Source of the DNA: Bradyrhizobium paxllaeri
Lineage (GTDB): Bacteria > Pseudomonadota > Alphaproteobacteria > Rhizobiales > Xanthobacteraceae
NCBI RefSeq assembly: GCF_001693515.2
Contig: NZ_CP042968.1
Coordinates: 2,480,001 to 2,544,000 of the forward strand
Direction of reading: 5' to 3'
Length of the DNA stretch: 64,000 bases
A program made the translations under genes and the position numbers. The notes under the pieces were generated by a model, which made no database searches, was not told the DNA's origin, and saw only the letters and a list, made by a program, of their open reading frames with translations. Below, piece by piece: positions 1-8,658 of the stretch (position 1 is the first letter of the stretch; each line of letters opens with the position of its first letter).

Positions 1-149
1 GTGGGCGAGCCGACGCGCGCCAGCGCGTCCGACGCGGAACGGGCGAAGTCCATGACGAAACGCTGCGCGCGCAGGTCGCGGCGGAATTGCTGGCGGAACA
101 ACGCTTCCACGTCGGGCTCGTCATCGACAACCAGGACCAGAACACTCAC
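1..149 (-). CDS. Response regulator receiver protein, partial (cut by window edge)
   Basis: Reading the minus strand from a GTG at 147-149 gives VSVLVLVVDDEPDVEALF followed by an amphipathic stretch and SASDALARV. This is the beginning of a CheY-like receiver domain: beta-1, then the DDE acidic pocket that binds Mg2+ near the phospho-Asp. The phospho-acceptor Asp and any output domain lie outside the window. The start codon is only 2 nt after the stop of the upstream multi-GAF histidine kinase, so the two are almost certainly one operon and a cognate pair. The output type cannot be stated from 49 residues. Confidence 0.8.
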   Translation of the reverse strand, partial: MSVLVLVVDDEPDVEALFRQQFRRDLRAQRFVMDFARSASDALARVGSP

Positions 150-151
150 GG

Positions 152-3100
152 CTATTCTTTCGATCTTTCTGCAAAATTGCTTGTTCGCGGCAACACGATG
201 CGGAATTCGGTGAAATGGCCCGGCTGGGTATCCACGTCAATTGTGCCGCCATGCTGTTTCACGATGATGTCGTGGCTCATCGATAGGCCCAACCCGGTCC
301 CTTCGCCGGCCGGCTTGCTGGTGAAGAAGGGGTTGAACATCTTTTCCTTTACCTCGGGCGGAATGCCGGTGCCGTTGTCGCGGATGCGGATTTCGACGCT
401 TTCGCCGAGGTCTTTCGTGCTCGCCCGCAGCGTCGGCTCGAAGCCGGCCTCGCGGCCTTCCTTGTTGCGCTTGGTTATCGCGTAAAAACCATTCGAGACC
501 AGATTAAGGATCACGCGGGTGATCTCCTGCGGGAACAGGTCGAGCTCGCCTGCGGCCGGATCGAAATCGCGCTCCAGCGTGACGTTGAAGCCAGGCTTCT
601 CGGCGCGGGCGCCGTGATAGGCAAGATTGAGGCTCTCATCCACCAGTGCGTTGATATCGGACAGCCGGTGCTCGCCGCCACCCTCGCGCGAATGCAGGAG
701 CATGTTCTTGATGATGGAATCAGCGCGCTTGCCGTGCTGCACGACTTTCTCAAGGTTGCCTCTCAAGAGCCCTGTCAGTTCGTCGACTTCTGAGCGGATC
801 TTGTCGGCGAGTTCGGTGGGCTTGAGGACGTCGTTCAACTCCTCGGTCAATTCGGCTGAAAGAGCGGCGAAATTGTTGACGAAGTTGAGTGGGTTCTTGA
901 TCTCATGGGCGATGCCCGCGGTGAGCTGACCAAGCGAAGCCAGTTTTTCGGTCTGCACCAGGCGGTCCTGCGCGGCGCGGAGGTCTTCAAGCGATTTTGA
1001 CAGCTCATGCGTTCTGGCCTGCACCTCCTCGAACAGGTGGACATTGCCGATGGCGATCACCGCCTGATCGGCAAAGGTTTGCAGCAAGGCGATCTGCTTA
1101 TCGCTGAATGGCTCTACCTCCTGGCGGCGAAGCGTGAGCGCTCCCAGGCTTTCGCCCTCACGCAGCAGGGGGACGCTCAGGACGGTGCGGACGCCGTCCC
1201 CGCCGGTGTGATGCGACAGTTCCCGGCTGCCGGCGAAGTCGTTCGCTTGTTCCGAAAAGACGTCAGTCACGTGGACTGTGGCCTGATCCAGGAAAGCCCG
1301 GCCGGCCGCCCAGTCGCGGCCAACCGGCCATTTCTCGACATTGATCTCGATCGGGCCGTGATGCGCCCTGAAGCGCAGATCGTCGCCGTCTCTGAGCTGC
1401 ACGACCGCATCGCTGGCCGCGCACAGCTCGCAGGCGCTTTCGACGATAGACTGCAGAACCGGATCGAGGTCCGTCGGTGAGGAGGCGATCACCTTCAGGA
1501 TGTTGGCACTGCCGGTCTGGTAGGTGAGGGCTTCGGAGAGGTCGCGGGTCTTGGCCTGCACCTCGTCGAACAGGCGGACATTCTTGATCGCGATCACGGC
1601 CTGGTCGGCGAACATCTGCAGCAAGCGGGTGTGTTGTTCGCCGAACGGGCCGGGCGCGACGCGGGTGACGGTGATGATGCCGACGGCCTCACCGTCATTC
1701 ATCAGCGGCGCGAACAGCATGCTGCGATAGCCGCGGGCCCGCGCAATGTCGCGCGCCGCCAGCTCGAGTTCGGTATCAGTTAGTTCTGCCGGCGCGCCCT
1801 TCCGCGTCAGTTGGTAGGGCGGAAACTTCTCCAGCGGGATCGGGAAGGCAGATTGCAATGCGGAATCGCCGGCCGTGTCGGTCGGTGTGAAGGCGGCCAG
1901 ATGAATCTTGCCATCGGTGTAGCGGAACACAGCGGCTGAAAAGCCGCCGACCAGGCGGTTGGCGCTGTCGGCAATGGCGTCGAACACCGGCTGCACGTCG
2001 GAGGGCGAGGAGGCGATGACTTTCAGGATGTCGGCAGTGGCGGTCTGTCGTTCCAGCGCTTCCTTCGTCTCGTTGAACAGGCGGACGTTCTCGATCGCGA
2101 TCACGGCCTGGTCGGCGAAGGTCTGCAGCAACTGGACGTGATGCGGCGCGAACGCGCCGGGCTCGGCGCGGGTGACGCTGATGATGCCAACCGGCGCACC
2201 CTGGTTCATCAGCGGCGTGAACAGCACGCTGCGAAAGCCGCGCAGCCGCGCCAACTCCTTGTTGGCGGTGGGCACGTGATCGGCCTCGGTGTCCGGGAAC
2301 TGGATCGTTTCCCCGTTGCGGACCAGCGCAAATGTGGGGAATTCGGCCAGCGGCCGCGGAAATGACGATTGCAGCACTTCGTCGGCTTTGGGATCAGTCG
2401 GCGTGTAGGCCACAAGATGCAGCTCGTCGCCGATGAAACGCAGCACTGTGGTCGAGAAGGCGCCGAGTAACGCCTTGGCGCTCGCTGCGATCGCCTCGAA
2501 CACGGGCTGTACGTCCGAAGGCGAACCGGCAATGACCTTCAGGATCTCGGCGGTCGCGGTCTGCCGTTCCAGCGCCTCGCGGGTTTCGTTGAACAGCCGA
2601 GCATTCTGGATCGCGATCACAGCCTGATCAGCGAATGTCTGGACGATCGCGAGCTGCCCCTCCGAAAACCGGAAACCGGATTGCGGATGGCTGAAGATGA
2701 TCGTGCCGATGCCTTGCTCCTGATCGATCAGCGGCACGTAGATGATGGATCGAAAGCCGCTCGCGGCTGCGGCTTTGCGCGTGAACTCCGGCGTGTCGGG
2801 GGCAGCCACATCGGGAATTTCGATGATGTGACGTTCAAGAATCGCGCGGGCGGAAGGTACACGATCCGGATCGAATGGAATCGGATAGATGGCGCGTGTG
2901 CGCTCGACGTCAAAGCCAGTGACCGAAGCAGCCGTTGCACTCCAGTGCAGCCTATCGTCTTTCAGGGTCGTAATCGTTGCAGAGCATGGCTCAAACAGCT
3001 TGGCCGCGCTGCTGACGATCGCTTCGAACACCGGCTGCACGTCCGACGGTGAGCTGGCGATGACCTTCAGAATATTGGAGGTCGCACTCTGGCGCTCGTG

Positions 3101-3271
3101 CGCCAGGCCCAATTCGCGTCGCAGATTCGCATTCTCGATTTCGAGCTCAGCCTGGAGCGCCTTCGCCCCGTCGCGCTCGGCGCGAGCGGATTCGAGGTGC
3201 GACTCCATCTCGGTGATGGCTGATCCCAGCTCATCGATCGCGACCGACATGTCCTCGGGAAGCGTCGCCAT
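152..3271 (-). CDS. Four-GAF-domain soluble sensor histidine kinase
   Basis: A 1039-residue kinase without membrane segments. Residues about 10-65 are a likely coiled coil. Four tandem GAF-type modules follow, each introduced by a near-identical lead such as ILKVIASSPSDVQPVF (first copies near residues 67 and 243, period about 175) and each ending in QTFADQAVIAIxNxRLF or a close variant. The fourth module is more divergent. The C-terminus is a HisKA/HATPase core: H-box AGIAHEIKNPLNF with phospho-His near 789, N-box LNLVSNGFYAI near 920, G1 DNGTGIPP and G2 GEGTGLGL. The likely role is cytoplasmic sensing of small ligands, redox state or cyclic nucleotides through GAF, passed to the response regulator encoded 2 nt downstream. 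The ligand is unknown. Confidence 0.93.
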   Translation of the reverse strand: MATLPEDMSVAIDELGSAITEMESHLESARAERDGAKALQAELEIENANLRRELGLAHERQSATSNILKVIASSPSDVQPVFEAIVSSAAKLFEPCSATITTLKDDRLHWSATAASVTGFDVERTRAIYPIPFDPDRVPSARAILERHIIEIPDVAAPDTPEFTRKAAAASGFRSIIYVPLIDQEQGIGTIIFSHPQSGFRFSEGQLAIVQTFADQAVIAIQNARLFNETREALERQTATAEILKVIAGSPSDVQPVFEAIAASAKALLGAFSTTVLRFIGDELHLVAYTPTDPKADEVLQSSFPRPLAEFPTFALVRNGETIQFPDTEADHVPTANKELARLRGFRSVLFTPLMNQGAPVGIISVTRAEPGAFAPHHVQLLQTFADQAVIAIENVRLFNETKEALERQTATADILKVIASSPSDVQPVFDAIADSANRLVGGFSAAVFRYTDGKIHLAAFTPTDTAGDSALQSAFPIPLEKFPPYQLTRKGAPAELTDTELELAARDIARARGYRSMLFAPLMNDGEAVGIITVTRVAPGPFGEQHTRLLQMFADQAVIAIKNVRLFDEVQAKTRDLSEALTYQTGSANILKVIASSPTDLDPVLQSIVESACELCAASDAVVQLRDGDDLRFRAHHGPIEINVEKWPVGRDWAAGRAFLDQATVHVTDVFSEQANDFAGSRELSHHTGGDGVRTVLSVPLLREGESLGALTLRRQEVEPFSDKQIALLQTFADQAVIAIGNVHLFEEVQARTHELSKSLEDLRAAQDRLVQTEKLASLGQLTAGIAHEIKNPLNFVNNFAALSAELTEELNDVLKPTELADKIRSEVDELTGLLRGNLEKVVQHGKRADSIIKNMLLHSREGGGEHRLSDINALVDESLNLAYHGARAEKPGFNVTLERDFDPAAGELDLFPQEITRVILNLVSNGFYAITKRNKEGREAGFEPTLRASTKDLGESVEIRIRDNGTGIPPEVKEKMFNPFFTSKPAGEGTGLGLSMSHDIIVKQHGGTIDVDTQPGHFTEFRIVLPRTSNFAERSKE

Positions 3272-3420
3272 TCCAACGATCCATTGCGTTCAGGCGCGGG
3301 CAGGGCCAATTGGGCCGTCTCGCCGCGGTTCCAGTCGGATTATTTCATCCCGGAAGCGTCAGAGCCAGCGCTCATGGGGGTCCTGGAGCAGCCTTTTGTC
3401 GCGCGGTCGCTCGTCTCACG

Positions 3421-4134
3421 TCACCTCGATCGCGTCAGGAAGCGCGTGATCGCGCTTCCGAGTCTGGCGTTTTCCAGCGGCTCGGCAAGCGAGGCCTTTG
3501 CGGCTGCGACGAGGCTGTCAGGTGCATGGCCTTTGGCATGCGCCATCTCGCAGCAGGCCAGCGCGTAGCCAACGGAGAATTCCGGGTGTGGCTGCACCGA
3601 GAGTGTGCCGCCGCCGGCGTAGAGCAGGCCTGCATGCGGCGTGAAATCCGAGGACAGGATGGTCCTGGCGCCGGCCGGTAGCGTGATGACCTGATCCTGG
3701 TGCGAGGCGGCGAGCGCGATGCGCGTGCCGTCGATCAGGCCATTAGCAGGCACGACGTCGTAGACGTGCCGCCCGAGGCCCCAGCCTTTGTCCGATTTGC
3801 GCACCGTGCCGCCCAGCGCCTGCGCGATCAGTTGATGGCCGAAGCAGACGCCGACCATCGGCACCTGCCTGTCGTGGGCGGTGCGCACGAAATCCTCGAG
3901 CGGCGCGATCCAGTCAAAGGGATCGTAGACGCCCACCGGGGAGCCGGTGATGAGGATCGCTTCCAGCCCTTCGACATCCGGCAACGGCTCGCCGGCAGTA
4001 ATGCCGACGGTATCGAACGTGACGGTGGCGTCGGCAGCACCGATCATCTGCTCGAACATCTGCGGATACGATCCGTGGAGCTCGCGATTTTTGGGGCTGA
4101 CGAGCCCGGTTTCGATGATGGTGACACGCGGCAT
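3421..4134 (-). CDS. Class I glutamine amidotransferase-like protein
   Basis: A 237-residue protein resembling the amidotransferase half of GMP synthase. Visible are the oxyanion/nucleophile motif VGVCFGHQLIAQALGG (nucleophilic Cys) and the His-x-Glu of the triad in VQPHPEFS. In this family such domains hydrolyse glutamine and hand ammonia to a partner; the stand-alone version is often of unknown specificity. The start is the ATG at 4134 (MPRVTIIETG); longer readings run back into the upstream gene. It begins 17 nt after the stop of the ThDP-enzyme gene on the same strand, so it is the second gene of a two-gene operon. That pairing suggests a shared pathway, but which one is not evident. Confidence 0.85.
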   Translation of the reverse strand: MPRVTIIETGLVSPKNRELHGSYPQMFEQMIGAADATVTFDTVGITAGEPLPDVEGLEAILITGSPVGVYDPFDWIAPLEDFVRTAHDRQVPMVGVCFGHQLIAQALGGTVRKSDKGWGLGRHVYDVVPANGLIDGTRIALAASHQDQVITLPAGARTILSSDFTPHAGLLYAGGGTLSVQPHPEFSVGYALACCEMAHAKGHAPDSLVAAAKASLAEPLENARLGSAITRFLTRSR

Positions 4135-4151
4135 TCGGTGTGTTCGTCTGT

Positions 4152-5786
4152 TCAGGTCCCCGGCCTCGACACCTCGGTCTCCTTGCTGGTGATGAATTCC
4201 AGCAGCACCGGAACGCCTTCCTGCGTCTTTGCAATCCCGCGTTTGATGGCAGGGATGATGTCTTCGGGTTTCGTCACCCGCTCGCCATAGCCGCCGAAGG
4301 CGCGCGCCATCGCGGCGTAATCGCCGGAAATGTCGGTGGAGCGGTATTTCTCGGTCGAGATCGGCATCACCTTCAACTCGATCGCCATCGAGAAATTGTT
4401 CAACAGGATCGACATGATCGGGATGCGTTCGCGCACCGCGGTCTCGAAATCCATGCCGGTGAAGCCGATGGCGGCGTCGCCCCAGACATTGATGCAGAGC
4501 TTGTCGGGTTTTGCGAGCTTGGCGCCCATGGCAAGGCCAAGGCCGTAGCCAAGCTGCGTGGTCTTGCCCCAGCCGATATAGGAGAGCGGCTCGACTGATT
4601 TCCAGAACGGGGACAACTGGTCGCGCGGACTGCCGGCATCGTGGGTGATGATGGTGTTGTGGATGTCGACGGTATGCTGCAGGTCCCATAGCACGCGGTA
4701 GGGGTTCAGCGGCGCGTCGTTATGGGTCAGCTTCGGCATCCATTTCGCTAGCCACTCCTTGTGGGAAGCGGCAATCTCGGCGGCGACCGCCGTCGCATCG
4801 CGATCCGATGTGACGGTCTTGCCGATCTCTTCCAGCAAGGCATCGAGAACGAGGCCGGCGTCGCCGACCAGCCCGACCTTGGCCTCGACATCCTTGTTGA
4901 GATGGTTGGGATCAAGCGTGGAATGAATGATGGTCTTGCCCTTCGGCATGGCGATGCCGAAAGACGTCTCGGTGAACGAGCAGCCGATGCCGAAGATCAC
5001 GTCGGCGTCGCCCAAAAATTTCGGCACCGCGCGCGGCACGGCGAGGCCGCCTGATCCCAGCGACAATGGATGCGTTTCCGGAAATGACGACTTGCCGCCA
5101 AGGCTGGTCGTGACGGGAATCGCGAGGCGCTCGGCCAGCCGTTTGAGTTGCGGCCACGCCTTGGCGTAGTGCACGCCCTGGCCGGCATAGATCACCGGCC
5201 GCTTCGCCGCGACGAGGAGGGCCGCCGCTTCCTTCACATGGACCGGGTCGGCGCCGTAGCGGGTGCGCAGCACCGGCGTGTAGTTCAGGGGTTCCGGTAC
5301 GTCCTCGTTCCACATGTCGGCGGGGATTTCGACGATCACCGGCCCGCCGCGGCCGTTCTTCAGTTTGGTGAATGCCCTGCGAAAGATGTTGCAGACTTCC
5401 GCCGCGATGTTGATCGGCTCGGACGATTTCGAGAACGCCTTCATCGCCTGGCTGGAGTTGAAATTCGGGTCGATATTGGCAAGCCGGCGCGCATAGCCCA
5501 TCGGCAGCACCAGCACGGGAACGGATTCGCCGTAGCATTGCGCCACGCCGCCCATCGCGTTCTCGGCGCCGGGGCCGTGCTGCATGCAGAATGCGCCGAT
5601 CGATTGCCCTGAGGTGACGCGGGAGATCGCGTCCGCCATGTGCACGCCGATGCGTTCCTGGCGCACCATCACCGGGCGGATGTCGGCATTGGCGGCATAT
5701 TCGATGAGGTGATTGACCGGATAGCCGCAGAGGATCTCGATTCCCTCCCGCTTCATGATTTCTGCGATGGCGGCGCCGAGCTTCAT
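4152..5786 (-). CDS. Thiamine-diphosphate-dependent enzyme (acetolactate synthase-like superfamily)
   Basis: A 544-residue protein with the three-domain layout of the acetolactate synthase/benzoylformate decarboxylase superfamily. The N-terminal pyrimidine-binding domain has the conserved Glu in RQERIGVHMADAI (near residue 45). A central domain follows. The C-terminal ThDP-binding motif runs from GDAAIGF near 436 through ETAVRERIPI to NN near 463. The start is the ATG at 5786, preceded by a strong GGGGGGAG ribosome-binding site. It is too divergent to assign a substrate: it could be a decarboxylase, lyase or carboligase. It is followed 17 nt later by a glutamine amidotransferase gene. It is divergent from the porin gene across 353 nt. 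Confidence 0.85.
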   Translation of the reverse strand: MKLGAAIAEIMKREGIEILCGYPVNHLIEYAANADIRPVMVRQERIGVHMADAISRVTSGQSIGAFCMQHGPGAENAMGGVAQCYGESVPVLVLPMGYARRLANIDPNFNSSQAMKAFSKSSEPINIAAEVCNIFRRAFTKLKNGRGGPVIVEIPADMWNEDVPEPLNYTPVLRTRYGADPVHVKEAAALLVAAKRPVIYAGQGVHYAKAWPQLKRLAERLAIPVTTSLGGKSSFPETHPLSLGSGGLAVPRAVPKFLGDADVIFGIGCSFTETSFGIAMPKGKTIIHSTLDPNHLNKDVEAKVGLVGDAGLVLDALLEEIGKTVTSDRDATAVAAEIAASHKEWLAKWMPKLTHNDAPLNPYRVLWDLQHTVDIHNTIITHDAGSPRDQLSPFWKSVEPLSYIGWGKTTQLGYGLGLAMGAKLAKPDKLCINVWGDAAIGFTGMDFETAVRERIPIMSILLNNFSMAIELKVMPISTEKYRSTDISGDYAAMARAFGGYGERVTKPEDIIPAIKRGIAKTQEGVPVLLEFITSKETEVSRPGT

Positions 5787-6139
5787 GACGGTCTCCCCCC
5801 TTGATTGGCAGGCCGGTTTGTCCGGCCGCTTTGCAACAGTAGGAACAGGATTTTCCAGCCCGGTAAAGCGATGGCGGCGCGTGCGCGCGGAAGTGCTGAT
5901 ATGCGTTTTGTAACTTGGTGCCACGACCGGCCGTCCACGGGGTGAGAATATTGTTTCCGTGAGCGCGGGCTGTCTGAATGAAAAGTTTCGCCTGACACGT
6001 CGCTCGACCTGCCGCGTTGCGAAAACATCACAGCCGCCGGCCAAGTGAGACGGCATCACGTCCTTGTCATTCCCGGTAAGGATTTTTGGATTACCTGTGC
6101 CGCATGCAACTGCATGAATCGCAGGACAGGAGAATTTAA
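5787..6139. other. Divergent intergenic region (ThDP operon / porin)
   Basis: No gene of its own is supported here. It must hold the promoters of the leftward ThDP-enzyme operon and the rightward porin gene. A short perfect dyad, CATGCA-AC-TGCATG, lies at 6103-6116, 24 nt before the porin start, inside the likely 5' leader. A TTGTCA hexamer at 6064-6069 is a possible porin -35, but no convincing -10 follows. The porin ribosome-binding site AGGAG lies at about 6128-6132. Confidence 0.4.
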
Positions 6140-7735
6140 ATGATTACGGCGCGTTCACTCATTCTCGGCTCGGCGGCGGGTCTGATGGCCCTGAGCAGCG
6201 CACAGGCGGCCGACCTTCCGGTCAAGGCCAAGGCGGTCGAATATGTGCGGATCTGCTCGCTTTACGGCGCCGGCTTCTTCTTCATCCCCGGCACCGACAC
6301 CTGCATCAAGATCGGCGGTTATCTGCGCGCGGACGTCACATTCAACGGTGGCGCCCACGGCGCGCCGGCCTGGAATGGCGATCTCGGTCAGCAAAATCGC
6401 TACCGCGACTATTTCCTGGGCCGCTCCCGCATGGCGCTGACGGTCGATACCCGCACCGCGACCGAATACGGCGTGGTCCGCACCTTCGGCCAGGGTGACT
6501 TCCAGTTCCAGAACTTCGGATCGACCAACCCCGGAAGTTTCGCCACCACCGGCACGAGCCTCAACAGCGCTCTGCTTTCCACGGCGGGCGGCGGCTATGT
6601 GGCGGTCGAGTACCTCTTCATCCAGTTCGCCGGCTTCACCTTCGGTAAGTCCTCGTCGGCCTATTCGACGCCCTGGAACGGTTTCCCGGGCAACATCAAC
6701 TCGAGCCTGTTGGGCGGCAACAACACCGACACCGGCGTCAACAACATCCAGTACACCGCCCAGTTCGGCAACGGCGTTTCGGCCTCGATCGGTCTCGACG
6801 ATCCCACCGTGTGGAACCGCACCGCCGTCTACAACCTCGGCATCCCGTCTGCGATCGGCGCCAACGGCACCGGTTCGAACGTCTATGCCGGCATGCATTC
6901 GCCCGACATCGTCGGCAACATCCGGGTCGACCAGGCTTGGGGTCTGTTCCAGTTGTCGGCCGCGGCCCACGAGGTTAGCGGAACCTACAACACGCTGGCC
7001 GCCGGCGGCGTCCCGAACAACCTTTCCGAGATCAGCGGCCACCCCGAGAGCAAGTGGGGCGGCTCGGTGATGGCGGCGTTGCAGATCAAGAACCTGCCGA
7101 CCGGCGCCGGCGACGATATCAAGTTCGACGTATCCTATGCCAAGGGCACGACCAAGAACGTAATCGCCACCAGTGGCACCTCACCGAATTTTGCGATGTT
7201 CGGCAGCAGCGGCTTCGGCTACCAGAGCGTCGGTTTCGGCGCGACCACCGACGGCGTCTATATGCCGGGCGCAGGCGGTACCGGCGGAATCGTCCTGACG
7301 ACGGCCTGGGGCGTCCGCGGCGCGTTCAATCACAACTGGAGCCCCTACTGGTCGACCAGCCTGTTCGGCAGCTACTCCGCGGTCCGCTATGACGGCGGCA
7401 CCAATGACAATCTGCTCGGCGCCGGCACCACGACGGCCAAGGGGGCTTATTGCGCCGCCTTCGCTGCCAGCCATTCGGGACAGGCGCTGAACGGAAACAA
7501 TGCGGGCAACTACACCTGCAACCCCGACTTCAATGTGTCGCAGCTTGGCATCGTCACCCGCTGGACCCCGGTCAAGAACCTGACGTTCTCGGGCGAAGTG
7601 CAGTGGTTCCATCTCGACCAGAAGATGTCGGGTTCGTCGGTGTTCACGGCGACCGCTCCGAAGCCGAACGCGCTCTACGAGTTCAAGAATCAGGACACCG
7701 TCCTGCTCCAGCTCCGCGCCCAGCGTAACTTCTAA
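6140..7735 (+). CDS. Rhizobiales-type outer-membrane porin (Porin_2 family)
   Basis: A 531-residue general porin. The N-terminal signal peptide, about residues 1-23, ends ALSSAQA before ADLPVKAKAVEYVRIC, the typical mature start of Bradyrhizobium/Brucella Omp2-like porins. Next comes the characteristic GTDTCIKIGGYLRADV segment. The rest is alternating aromatic beta-strands with loops rich in Gly, Asn and Thr, and it ends in QLRAQRNF with a terminal Phe, as expected for BAM-dependent insertion. It acts in the outer membrane as a passive diffusion channel for small hydrophilic solutes. A good AGGAG ribosome-binding site precedes the ATG, and a strong terminator follows 11 nt after the stop, so it is monocistronic. 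Confidence 0.95.
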   Translation: MITARSLILGSAAGLMALSSAQAADLPVKAKAVEYVRICSLYGAGFFFIPGTDTCIKIGGYLRADVTFNGGAHGAPAWNGDLGQQNRYRDYFLGRSRMALTVDTRTATEYGVVRTFGQGDFQFQNFGSTNPGSFATTGTSLNSALLSTAGGGYVAVEYLFIQFAGFTFGKSSSAYSTPWNGFPGNINSSLLGGNNTDTGVNNIQYTAQFGNGVSASIGLDDPTVWNRTAVYNLGIPSAIGANGTGSNVYAGMHSPDIVGNIRVDQAWGLFQLSAAAHEVSGTYNTLAAGGVPNNLSEISGHPESKWGGSVMAALQIKNLPTGAGDDIKFDVSYAKGTTKNVIATSGTSPNFAMFGSSGFGYQSVGFGATTDGVYMPGAGGTGGIVLTTAWGVRGAFNHNWSPYWSTSLFGSYSAVRYDGGTNDNLLGAGTTTAKGAYCAAFAASHSGQALNGNNAGNYTCNPDFNVSQLGIVTRWTPVKNLTFSGEVQWFHLDQKMSGSSVFTATAPKPNALYEFKNQDTVLLQLRAQRNF

Positions 7736-7746
7736 GAACGACCTTG

Positions 7747-7776
7747 CGGACCGGGCCATTGCCCGGTCCGTTTGTT
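7747..7776 (+). terminator. Rho-independent terminator of the porin gene
   Basis: A perfect 10-bp stem (CGGACCGGGC / GCCCGGTCCG) encloses a 4-nt CATT loop and is followed by TTTGTT. It lies just after the porin stop codon. The convergent small gene ends at 7801. Confidence 0.85.
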
Positions 7777-7800
7777 CAGCGCCGCGGCAGGGTGGGGTAG

Positions 7801-7968
7801 TTACCTCGCTGCGCTGCGGCGGTTGAGCATTGCAGCCACCAGGCCGAGTATCTGGTCCAGGATGGGGTACGTCGCGGCCGGGGATAGTTCGGCGACGCGC
7901 TGTTCCTCGGTCTCCTCATGCAGGAGCCCGATGTAATTCTTTCCCGTTTCGCGCTTCTGCGCCGCCAT
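7801..7968 (-). CDS. Small hypothetical protein (55 aa)
   Basis: An open frame of 55 codons reading MAAQKRETGKNYIGLLHEET and continuing through an amphipathic EEQRVAELSP stretch to a hydrophobic helix, PILDQILGLVAAMLNRR. GGAG lies about 10 nt upstream of the ATG. Its TAA stop lies just beyond the porin terminator, consistent with a convergent real gene. I do not recognise a family. The balanced composition, with no run of Arg/Ser typical of antisense frames in this GC-rich DNA, is the main argument that it is coding. Confidence 0.5.
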   Translation of the reverse strand: MAAQKRETGKNYIGLLHEETEEQRVAELSPAATYPILDQILGLVAAMLNRRSAAR

Positions 7969-8186
7969 GTGCGTTCACTCCGCCGGACGCCGATCGGGCG
8001 ACCATGGACGGGCGACGGACAATCGATGGTAAATTTTCCGTACCGTACGATTCCGGGGGCACGGATTTCCTCGTCTGCCCTAATCAATCGTTCATTCTGT
8101 TCCTCAAGGCCTCTTCAACGGTTCCGATCTACAGTTTAACCAGTATGGCGCGGGAGGCCTCCGGGGAGCGTCGACAGGAGTTTTTT

Positions 8187-8351
8187 ATGCGTCGATTACT
8201 TGCACGATTTGTCGATGATGAGCGGGGTGCTACCGCCATCGAGTATTGTCTCATTGCGGCCGGTGTCAGCATCGTGATCGTCACCGCTGTCAACGGCGTC
8301 GGCAGCGCGCTCAGCACGAAATTCACCGACGTCGGCACCTCGATCAAGTAG
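8187..8351 (+). CDS. Flp/Fap-type pilin
   Basis: A 54-residue Flp pilin. A short basic leader is followed by DDERGATAIEYCLIAAGVSIVIVTAV, the hallmark G/ATAIEY prepilin processing site and N-terminal hydrophobic helix of type IVb tad pilins, with Glu at the +5-like position. A CAGGAG ribosome-binding site lies 6 nt before the ATG. No tad secretion genes are in the window, so it is an isolated pilin gene. Cleavage would need a TadV/CpaA peptidase encoded elsewhere. Isolated flp genes of this kind are common in Bradyrhizobium. Confidence 0.92.
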   Translation: MRRLLARFVDDERGATAIEYCLIAAGVSIVIVTAVNGVGSALSTKFTDVGTSIK

Positions 8352-8388
8352 GCGGCGCGGGCCCCATGGCCGCGATGGAATCCCGCGG

Positions 8389-8625
8389 CTAGCCTTCTTT
8401 CCCGTCCGCATTGAGCGCGCGCATCATCGCGATCCGCGCGAACATCAGCCAGCCGCCGCCGGTCTCGGCCGCGTTGATCAGGTTTTCCACCGCGACTTGC
8501 CAATGCGTCTCGTGCTGCACTTTTTCCGGCAATGACATGACGTAGTCGGCGGCCTGCTGCAGCGTCGCCAGCCTGCCTCCGCCGCGAAGCGATATCGGAT
8601 CATCGAATGGGGTCGACCACGGCAT
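8389..8625 (-). CDS. Conserved small hypothetical protein (78 aa)
   Basis: A 78-residue soluble protein, MPWSTPFDDPISLRGGGRLA, then TLQQAADYVMSLPEKVQHETHWQVAVENLINAAETGG, ending in a helical segment. It has the composition of a real protein (amphipathic helices, few Arg/Ser runs) and lies 33 nt downstream of the ku stop on the same strand, so it could be co-transcribed with ku. I recognise it only as a hypothetical of the type seen repeatedly in Bradyrhizobium genomes; no function is inferred. Confidence 0.75.
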   Translation of the reverse strand: MPWSTPFDDPISLRGGGRLATLQQAADYVMSLPEKVQHETHWQVAVENLINAAETGGGWLMFARIAMMRALNADGKEG

Positions 8626-8658
8626 CGCGCGCTAGGTGATGCTATTGCGCTCCTTCGG

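Noticed and set aside
3421..4689. Extended reading of the amidotransferase gene into the ThDP-enzyme gene
   Set aside because: The first about 185 residues are low-complexity out-of-frame sequence of the neighbour. The ATG at 4134 gives the family-length protein.
6103..6116. CATGCA-AC-TGCATG dyad upstream of the porin as an operator
   Set aside because: Short, low information content, and no second copy seen. Kept only as a note in the intergenic entry.
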